A stretch of 64,000 bases of DNA from Erythrobacter sp. F6033. Its GTDB lineage: Bacteria; Pseudomonadota; Alphaproteobacteria; Sphingomonadales; Sphingomonadaceae. The position numbers and the translations under genes are program-made. This document shows, piece by piece, positions 58,144 through 64,000 of this stretch. The first letter of the stretch is position 1. Every line of letters starts with the position of its first letter. The stretch is from assembly GCF_023016005.1 (NCBI RefSeq), contig NZ_JALKAZ010000001.1, forward strand, positions 1,364,001 to 1,428,000, written 5' to 3'. The notes below the pieces were generated by a model. The model was not told the DNA's origin. It did no database searches and saw only the letters and a list, made by a program, of their open reading frames with translations.

Positions 58144-59448
58144 ATGGATGAAGTGACCCGCGGTGCTCGGGCGCTTGTGCTGTGCCCTGATATTCGAACG
58201 TTGCGTTACGATCTTGATGCACGCGAACGGTTGGAAGAAGCTCAGGGCTTGGCGCTCGCCATAGGCGTCGTGATTGCCCATTCCGAAATTCTGCCAATTC
58301 GTCAGATGCAACCCAACACACTGTTCGGGTCCGGGCAGGTCCAAAATATCGCCACTCTTTGTGAGTTGCACGAATGCGAGCTCATCATTGTTGATGGTGC
58401 GCTTTCACCGATCCAGCAACGCAATCTGGAAGAAACGCTTAAGCGCAAAGTCATCGACCGAACGGGTCTTATTCTCGAAATCTTCGGCGAGCGAGCTGCC
58501 ACTGCGGAAGGGCGTCTGCAAGTGGAGCTCGCGCACCTCGACTATCAACAAAGTCGCCTTGTTCGCAGTTGGACTCACCTTGAGAGACAACGAGGCGGTT
58601 TTGGCTTCCTCGGCGGTCCTGGTGAAACCCAGATCGAGGCCGACCGCCGGATGATCCGTCAGCGGATGAGCAGATTGCGTCGAGAGCTTGAGCAAGTGCG
58701 CAAGACACGTGCTCTACACCGTGAAAGGCGGGGAAGGGCTCCTTGGCCTGTCATCGCGCTTGTTGGCTACACGAACGCCGGAAAGTCCACCCTGTTCAAT
58801 CGCTTAACGGGCGCCGAAGTAATGGCGGAAGATTTGCTATTCGCAACACTTGATCCGACCATGCGAGCGATCGGAATGCCAGGGGTCGAGAAGGCCATTC
58901 TGTCCGATACGGTAGGGTTCATTTCTGATCTACCAACGCAATTAGTCGCGGCTTTTCGTGCAACGCTTGAAGAAGTGACGGGCGCCGACATCATTTGTCA
59001 TGTCCGGGACATGGCAAATCCCGCCCACGCGGCCCAGAAGAAGCAAGTTATGGAAGTTCTCGCTGATCTTGAGGTCGTCGACAGGGATACAGGGCATAGC
59101 GAAATTCCAATCCTAGAGATCTGGAACAAGTCAGATCTGCTCGGTCATGAGCAAATGGTTGAATTGCGCGAAGCGGCGCCCGGGCATGAAGCTGTAATCA
59201 TGTCAGCTGTGACCGGTGATGGCATAGACGATTTCACGGCGAAAGTCGCAGAAATGCTAACTGCCAAAGCGAAAGAGATTACAGTTACTCTGCCAGTCAG
59301 TGATGGACGCCGACTTGCTTGGCTGCATGCTCATGGCGATGTGCTCGAAGACAAAGATGGCGGGGAAGGGGAGCATGGTCCGACCCGCAAACTTACAGTG
59401 CGCCTAAATCCTAAGGAGCTGGGTCAGTATGCAAGCTTAGTGGCCTGA
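58144..59448 (+). CDS. hflX: Ribosome-associated GTPase HflX
   Basis: Splits or rescues ribosomes under heat or other stress. 434 residues: N-terminal HflX domain (VIAHSEILPIRQMQPNTLFG, DGALSPIQQRNLE), a coiled linker rich in Arg/Glu (about 160-195), and the G domain with G1 GYTNAGKST, G3 DTVGFISDLP and G4 NKSD. It follows hfq by 17 bases, the usual order. Its last 12 bases overlap the convergent mazG gene. Confidence 0.96.
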   Translation: MDEVTRGARALVLCPDIRTLRYDLDARERLEEAQGLALAIGVVIAHSEILPIRQMQPNTLFGSGQVQNIATLCELHECELIIVDGALSPIQQRNLEETLKRKVIDRTGLILEIFGERAATAEGRLQVELAHLDYQQSRLVRSWTHLERQRGGFGFLGGPGETQIEADRRMIRQRMSRLRRELEQVRKTRALHRERRGRAPWPVIALVGYTNAGKSTLFNRLTGAEVMAEDLLFATLDPTMRAIGMPGVEKAILSDTVGFISDLPTQLVAAFRATLEEVTGADIICHVRDMANPAHAAQKKQVMEVLADLEVVDRDTGHSEIPILEIWNKSDLLGHEQMVELREAAPGHEAVIMSAVTGDGIDDFTAKVAEMLTAKAKEITVTLPVSDGRRLAWLHAHGDVLEDKDGGEGEHGPTRKLTVRLNPKELGQYASLVA

Positions 59449-60231
59449 TTTTTCGGATTTTTTGACCTTATCCCAAAGCTCTTCCTTCTCATCGAGGGAA
59501 AGACGTTCAAAACCAGCCCCGGCAAGTTCTTCCATACCTCTGAACCGCAATTCAAACTTCTTGTTGGCTGCTCTTAGCGCCTCTTCGGCATCGATCCCAT
59601 TCGCTCGAATGTAGTTCACGGTTGCGAATAACAGGTCGCCAGCTTCTTCAGCCCGATCATTTTCTGAGCGTGCCGCTTTTAGCTCCGCAATTTCTTCGGA
59701 AATTTTAGCTTCGGAACCGCTCGTATCCGGCCAATCAAACCCTGTTCTTGCGGCTCTTTTTTGCAGTTTTTGCGCACGCATCAATGCTGGCAAGGCCTGA
59801 GCCACACCGTCCATTGCGCTGCTTTCACCCTTGCTTACTCGTTCAGCTTCTTTGAGGCTTTCCCAGCGGATTTCTCCCATCACCCCGGTTTCAGACCCAA
59901 AGATATGAGGATGCCGGGCTTCCATTTTGTCGCTTATTGAAGTTACGACATCGGAGAATTCGAAGTGACCAGATTCCTCGGCCATTCGAGCGTGGAACAC
60001 GACTTGGAATAGGAGATCGCCGATTTCATCACGGAGTTCTGACATATCGCTGCGGTCGATTGCGTCGGCGACCTCATAAGCTTCTTCGATTGTATAAGGA
60101 GCAATAGTTTCGAAGGTTTGGGCGATGTCCCATTCACATCCGTTTTGCGGATGGCGGAGTGTTTCCATGATTTCGAGTAAACGATTGATGGCGTTCTGTT
60201 TGTTGGATGGGGACGACGCGCTATCAGACAC
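59437..60231 (-). CDS. mazG: Nucleoside triphosphate pyrophosphohydrolase MazG
   Basis: Hydrolyses (d)NTPs to monophosphates, removing damaged nucleotides or tuning ppGpp-related pools. 264 residues with two MazG domains; the first holds CEWDIAQTFETIAPYTIEEAYE and ELRDEIGDLLFQVVFHA, with the conserved ExxE/ExxD magnesium ligands, and the second EIAELKAARSENDRAEEAGD. It starts with GTG, preceded by AAAGGTG and an AT-rich upstream segment. Confidence 0.95.
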   Translation of the reverse strand: MSDSASSPSNKQNAINRLLEIMETLRHPQNGCEWDIAQTFETIAPYTIEEAYEVADAIDRSDMSELRDEIGDLLFQVVFHARMAEESGHFEFSDVVTSISDKMEARHPHIFGSETGVMGEIRWESLKEAERVSKGESSAMDGVAQALPALMRAQKLQKRAARTGFDWPDTSGSEAKISEEIAELKAARSENDRAEEAGDLLFATVNYIRANGIDAEEALRAANKKFELRFRGMEELAGAGFERLSLDEKEELWDKVKKSEKSGH

Positions 60232-60248
60232 ACTACACCTTTGGAATG

Positions 60249-60262
60249 ATAATATATATTAT
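60249..60262. promoter_or_regulatory. AT-only palindrome upstream of mazG
   Basis: ATAATATATATTAT is a perfect 14-base palindrome in the 51-base gap between the mazG start and the small membrane gene stop. The surrounding 35 bases are strikingly AT-rich for this genome, which suggests the mazG promoter -10 region or an operator. Confidence 0.4.
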
Positions 60263-60282
60263 GTTAAATTAAGGTGATCTGA

Positions 60283-60453
60283 CTAGTTGATGAAAAGCCC
60301 TACTATCACAAAGGCCCCACCAAAAATCGCAAGCCATACCAAAGCCATCTGAACCAGCTTACCCCAACCAAGTTTGAAAGAAGCAACAGCGCTACCGGCT
60401 ATCACCAACCAACCGATCAGCGAAACCAAAGAGATCATTGTAATTTCACTCAT
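60283..60453 (-). CDS. Small hydrophobic membrane protein, 56 residues
   Basis: ATG 60453 overlaps the stop of the MBL-fold gene as ATGA, and the frame runs to TAG at 60283. The 56 residues form two membrane helices (MISLVSLIGWLVIAGSAVA and LVWLAIFGGAFVIVGLF) around a short basic loop (SFKLGWGKL), with almost no charged tail. The coupling and coherent two-helix pattern make it a real gene despite its size. I do not recognise the family. It is last in the holB-metG-tatD-MBL operon. Confidence 0.75.
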   Translation of the reverse strand: MSEITMISLVSLIGWLVIAGSAVASFKLGWGKLVQMALVWLAIFGGAFVIVGLFIN

Positions 60454-61232
60454 GCCGTCATCTCCAATCCATCAAACCCAACCGTCACGAAATCAGGAAC
60501 TTCATCTACCAATGTTCGGTAGTCCATACTCTTGTCCAAGTGACTTAAAACAAGTCTATCGGCCGAACACCGTTCTGCCAATTCGATGGCCATCGCAAGA
60601 TGAGCATGTGTGGGATGCGGATCGCGACGCAAACAATCGCTCACCAAAATGTCAACGCCATCAAACAAGTCGACCATCTCATTCGAAATCGCGCTAAAGT
60701 CCGTCGCATAAGCAATTGATTTTCGGTCACAATCAAATCGATATCCGGTCGTTTCTCCCGGGCCATGCGCCATCTGGCACCATTCTACGCCGAAACCCGC
60801 GACAATTCTCAACCGTTCGAGCGTATCGAGACTTATGATGGTGGGATATCCGTCCTGGCCGGCGAACACGTATCCAAAACGTTGTCTCAACCGTCGAACT
60901 GTCTCAGTTGATGCATATCCCGGAATCGGTCCTCCGCGACCGTAACGAAGCGCCCTCAGATCATCGATGCCATGACAATGGTCGGCGTGGTCATGGGTCC
61001 AGAAAACGGCGTCCAGAGTAGGAATGGAGTTTGCGAGCAATTGAGCGCGGCAATCGCTTGAAGTGTCGATAAGGAGACGCTTTCCCTCATCACTCTCGAT
61101 CAGGATGGAAACTCGGGTGCGGCGATTGCGAGGCTCATCTGGATCACAGTCCCCCCAATCACCCAATCCGTCTGGACCACCTACGCGAGGAACCCCCGTT
61201 GAAGTTCCAGAGCCAAGCATGATGAATTTCAC
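60450..61232 (-). CDS. MBL-fold metallo-hydrolase (PhnP/RNase Z-like)
   Basis: 260 residues of the metallo-beta-lactamase fold: start LGSGTSTGVPRVGG, LIDTSSDCRAQLL, zinc motif WTHDHADHCHGIDDL, then a later metal Asp in YATDFSAIS and a His in LVLSHLDKSMD. The start pattern GSGTSTGVP is that of PhnP-type cyclic-phosphate phosphodiesterases, so a phosphodiester or nucleotide substrate is likely. The GTG start overlaps the tatD stop (GTGA, 61229-61232). Confidence 0.88.
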   Translation of the reverse strand: MKFIMLGSGTSTGVPRVGGPDGLGDWGDCDPDEPRNRRTRVSILIESDEGKRLLIDTSSDCRAQLLANSIPTLDAVFWTHDHADHCHGIDDLRALRYGRGGPIPGYASTETVRRLRQRFGYVFAGQDGYPTIISLDTLERLRIVAGFGVEWCQMAHGPGETTGYRFDCDRKSIAYATDFSAISNEMVDLFDGVDILVSDCLRRDPHPTHAHLAMAIELAERCSADRLVLSHLDKSMDYRTLVDEVPDFVTVGFDGLEMTA

Positions 61233-62005
61233 AACACCGCCTTGCTAAAGAGCTTCGTGAAATTGCGGGTTGTTGCATCCGCGAGTTGCGGAGTTTCAAC
61301 GCCACGCAATTCAGAAATAAAGCGCGCAGTGTCAACAACATATGCGGGCTCGCAAGGTCGGCCGCGATGCGGGACTGGAGCAAGAAAGGGGCTGTCGGTT
61401 TCGACCAGCAGGCGATCTTCAGGAACTCCCTTTGCCGTTTCCTGAAGTTCTTTGGCATTCTTGAATGTGACAATGCCGGAAATCGATATTGTTAGTCCAA
61501 GATCAAGGACTTTGCGGCCAAAGCTATCTGAAGCTGTGAAACAGTGGATTAAGGCAGGAAATGTCCCCTTCGCCATCTCGTCAGCTAGGATCTCGTAGGT
61601 GTCATCTTCAGCATCGCGTGTGTGGATGATTACAGGCAATCCTGTTTCGCGTGCTACATCGATATGCATGCGGAATAGCTTCGCCTGAGTATCCCGGTTT
61701 GAATGCTCATAATGATAGTCGAGGCCCGTTTCCCCGATGCCGATGACTTTTGGATTTTCAGTGGCCGAAAGCAGCACGCCCCTGCCCAGATTTTCATGAC
61801 CATCGGCTTCGTGAGGGTGGATGCCGACGCTCGCGAATACATCTGCCTCTCGCGTCGCAGTCCCGACAACTTGCTCCCATTCGCATTGTTTGGTCGAGAT
61901 ATTGAGGAAGGCCCCTACCCCTGCCTCGCGAGCGCGCGAGAGAACGCCCGATTGGTCCTCAACCAGCCCCTTATATTCGAGATGGCAATGGCTATCGATG
62001 AGCAT
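61229..62005 (-). CDS. TatD-family metal-dependent hydrolase / DNase
   Basis: 258 residues, TIM-barrel amidohydrolase fold. Metal ligands are in LIDSHCHLEY, the Glu in GIGETGLDYHY, His in HTRDAED, His in ALIHCFTAS and Asp in ETDSPFLAP. Relatives act as 3'-5' DNA/RNA exonucleases in repair and RNA quality control. Coupled to metG by a one-base stop/start overlap at 62005. Confidence 0.94.
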   Translation of the reverse strand: MLIDSHCHLEYKGLVEDQSGVLSRAREAGVGAFLNISTKQCEWEQVVGTATREADVFASVGIHPHEADGHENLGRGVLLSATENPKVIGIGETGLDYHYEHSNRDTQAKLFRMHIDVARETGLPVIIHTRDAEDDTYEILADEMAKGTFPALIHCFTASDSFGRKVLDLGLTISISGIVTFKNAKELQETAKGVPEDRLLVETDSPFLAPVPHRGRPCEPAYVVDTARFISELRGVETPQLADATTRNFTKLFSKAVL

Positions 62006-63570
62006 CAGGCAGCCTCCTCCTCCGACATTTCGAGGCGCGGGAAGACTGGCGTGGGTTTCGCCACGACGAAACCGCTTTCTACGAGCCGTTTATACCAGGT
62101 GAGATCGGACAAAGCGGCGTAGCTGCGTTCCGCTTGAGGAACACCCAACTGATCGAGCAGGCCCGCTGCTTTTTCAGGAACAACGGGTTGGATCGCAATC
62201 GTAAGGTCGCGCAGAGCGACAAAAAGCGTCTGCAGAACAACCTTCATCCGCTTCGGATCGGTTTTCTTGAGCGTCCAAGGCGCTTGCTCATCAACATACT
62301 GGTTGCAGGCATACACAGCACGCATCCACGCCTCGATACCGACAGAGAATACAAGGTCTTCAAAGGCTCGTGGCAACTCGACTGCGCAGGCGTCACGAAC
62401 GTGGCCCAGCAGGTCGTCGTCCGGTTCAGTCCCGTCAAATTCCTCGAGAACTCCGTCCATGTTCTTCACGATCATGGACAGGGTGCGCTGAGCGAGATTG
62501 CCAAAACTGTTCGCAAGCTCGGCATTGGCCCGCGTCACGATTGCTTCGGGTGAATAGCTGCCATCCTGCCCGTATGCGACTTCGCGCATCAGGAAATAAC
62601 GGAGGGCATCAACCCCGAATTTATCCGCCAATTCAAGCGGATCAGTCACATTTCCAAGAGACTTCGATTCTTTTTGTCCGCGATTGAGCAGGAAACCGTG
62701 GCCGAACACTTTTTGCGGAACAGGCAGGTCCGCGCTCATCAAAAACGCTGGCCAGTAAATCGTGTGGAACCGGACGATATCCTTGCCAATGATGTGCAGG
62801 TTGGCCGGCCAAAAATCGGCCATGTCATCGGTTTGATCGGGGAAGCCGAGACCGGTGAGATAGTTCGTCAGGGCATCGACCCAGACATACATCACGTGGT
62901 CATCGCTGCCCGGGACTTTCACGCCCCAGTCAAAGCTAGTCCGGCTGACCGACAAGTCACGCAGACCCTGCTCGACAAAAGCGATCATCTCGTTGCGGCG
63001 GCTTACCGGTTCAAGGAACCCAGGTGTTCTGAGCAATTCCAGAAGCTTATCTTGATACTTTGAGAGCCGGAAGAACCAGCTTTCTTCGACGGTCCATTCA
63101 ACAGGAGTACCTTGCGGCGACAGTTTCGCGCTGCCCTCGCCTTCGACCAGCTCGCTTTCATCATAATAGGCTTCGTCGCGAACGGAATACCAACCCTCAT
63201 ACCGGTCCAAATAGAGGTCACCAGCGTCCTCCATCCGCTGCCAGATCGCTTGACTGGCGCGGTGGTGGTCTTCTTCAACTGTACGAATAAACCTATCGTA
63301 AGATACGTTCAGTGCATCACACATCTCTTTGAAGTATGATGACATTTCATCTGCTAGTTCGCGTGCAGTCCGGCCCTGTTCTTCGGCTTTGCGAGCCATT
63401 TTGAGCCCATGCTCGTCCGTACCCGTCTGAAAACGAACGTTACGCCCCATCTGGCGCTGAAAACGCGCGATCACATCGGTCGAAATAGCCTCATAGGCAT
63501 GGCCGATATGGGGCCGCCCGTTAGGGTAACTGATTGCCGTGGTGACATAGAATGTGTTGTTTTCAGCCAT
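62005..63570 (-). CDS. metG: Methionyl-tRNA synthetase
   Basis: Charges tRNA-Met. 521 residues from ATG 63570 (MAENNTFYVTTAISYPNG). HIGH is PHIGHAYE at residues 20-26, and the KMSKS loop is KESKSLGN near 303. The connective domain lacks the four-Cys zinc knuckle (WYSVRDEAYYDESEL where other enzymes have Cys), as in the shorter MetRS type. An earlier in-frame start would lie inside the upstream holB gene. Between holB and tatD. Confidence 0.96.
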   Translation of the reverse strand: MAENNTFYVTTAISYPNGRPHIGHAYEAISTDVIARFQRQMGRNVRFQTGTDEHGLKMARKAEEQGRTARELADEMSSYFKEMCDALNVSYDRFIRTVEEDHHRASQAIWQRMEDAGDLYLDRYEGWYSVRDEAYYDESELVEGEGSAKLSPQGTPVEWTVEESWFFRLSKYQDKLLELLRTPGFLEPVSRRNEMIAFVEQGLRDLSVSRTSFDWGVKVPGSDDHVMYVWVDALTNYLTGLGFPDQTDDMADFWPANLHIIGKDIVRFHTIYWPAFLMSADLPVPQKVFGHGFLLNRGQKESKSLGNVTDPLELADKFGVDALRYFLMREVAYGQDGSYSPEAIVTRANAELANSFGNLAQRTLSMIVKNMDGVLEEFDGTEPDDDLLGHVRDACAVELPRAFEDLVFSVGIEAWMRAVYACNQYVDEQAPWTLKKTDPKRMKVVLQTLFVALRDLTIAIQPVVPEKAAGLLDQLGVPQAERSYAALSDLTWYKRLVESGFVVAKPTPVFPRLEMSEEEAA

Positions 63571-64000
63571 GGGCGTGCTCGCTACCCGCGCCGACTGAGC
63601 TAAGCAAGGTGCCGATTTCCATAGCGAGCAAACCGTTGTCGAAATTGTAGGTGGGTGCCTGACCGGCAAGCGATACCAACTCGCCATGCACCTCGATCAA
63701 TCGGCCGCGCTGCGTAGATGAAACAGCATTGCGAGCGCGATCCGCAACGAGCGATTGGGCAAGCTCGAGTACCGATTGGATTCGCGCACGATCAGCCCGC
63801 GACCCGATGGCACGGGATAGATCCCCTCGCGCCTGAAATGCTGCATCGCCTTGATCCAAGAGGCTGCCAATCAAAGACGCGAGAGGCCCCATATCCTGCT
63901 CTAGGAAGCGCAGAGCGGCGCCAAATGAACCATCCGATGCCTTGATTGCTGCAGCGCGTGCGCTTGGACTGGCTGAACTGCCCTGATCTGACAAAAGCCG
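63563..64000 (-). CDS. holB: DNA polymerase III delta' subunit, C-terminal part (cut by the window edge)
   Basis: The frame is open to the last base of the window, so only the C-terminal about 145 residues are visible and the N-terminus lies beyond. The visible part is helical (FGAALRFLEQDMGPLASLIG, ARIQSVLELAQSLVADRA, NFDNGLLAMEIGTLL). It resembles the collar domain of delta', and the position before metG-tatD is the usual one for holB in alphaproteobacteria. The ATP-binding part cannot be checked. Its stop overlaps the metG start by 8 bases. Confidence 0.72.
   Translation of the reverse strand, partial: RLLSDQGSSASPSARAAAIKASDGSFGAALRFLEQDMGPLASLIGSLLDQGDAAFQARGDLSRAIGSRADRARIQSVLELAQSLVADRARNAVSSTQRGRLIEVHGELVSLAGQAPTYNFDNGLLAMEIGTLLSSVGAGSEHAHG

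Overview
The window looks like chromosomal core DNA of an alphaproteobacterium, most likely Sphingomonadales (Erythrobacteraceae or a close relative). This rests on gene content and order, not on any search. The clues are ntrB-ntrC-ntrY-ntrX-hfq-hflX-mazG after dusB, an ispD-ispF fusion, a lipoyl domain fused to pyruvate dehydrogenase E1-beta, a direct-repeat LexA box (GTTC-N7-GTTC), trmFO, and an Hfq with two Sm domains. No insertion sequence, integrase, prophage gene or CRISPR array is visible. Genes are densely packed, and many stop/start codons overlap.

Layout. 1-2031: a DUF2336-like protein and a histidine-kinase-like protein that has lost its phosphoacceptor histidine. 2139-8074: gltA and gltX (minus), comEC (plus), lexA (minus) with its operator. 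8075-17508: one long minus-strand run, reading ppiD, trpE, a phosphodiester-glycosidase-like lipoprotein, pip, trpG, trpD, trpC, moaC, moeA. 17744-20730: tpiA, secG and pyrG. 20731-21154: no gene, but several hairpins and an intrinsic terminator. 21155-23486: hsp20 (minus) behind a heat-shock-type promoter and a possible RNA thermometer, then grxC, a nitrilase-family gene and a DUF1178 gene, and tRNA-Arg(CCU). 23491-28292: an MFS transporter with a haloalkane dehalogenase, an MscS channel, an acyl-CoA dehydrogenase and ftsB. 28473-34291: pdhA-pdhB, then an orphan TadE/TadE/TadG trio. 34392-39502: a squalene/phytoene-synthase-like protein, an EF-hand protein, trmFO, a desaturase, a YhhN protein and a TauD-type dioxygenase. 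39565-44839: gyrA, a secreted repeat protein and a NYN-LOTUS protein. 44880-46850: an inorganic-carbon module (SbtA-type permease, PII-like protein, beta carbonic anhydrase). 46970-50052: lipA, a COQ10/RatA-like gene, pncC/cinA and ispDF. 50130-60231: dusB, ntrBC, ntrYX, hfq, hflX, mazG. 60283-64000: a holB fragment, metG, tatD, an MBL-fold hydrolase and a 56-residue membrane protein in one overlapping operon.

How the genes work together. The nitrogen block pairs two sensor/regulator systems with the post-transcriptional regulators Hfq and HflX, but the NtrX copy lacks the sigma-54 contact loop. The trp genes form a translationally coupled operon that carries two unrelated enzymes between trpE and trpG. 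LexA sits next to its own operator. The bicarbonate permease, PII-like protein and carbonic anhydrase make a compact carbon-supply unit. Nothing here is clearly a new defence or mobile system. The most unusual items are the histidine-less kinase, the tandem Hfq, the structured region near 20870-21115, the hsp20 leader and the small membrane gene at 60283-60453.
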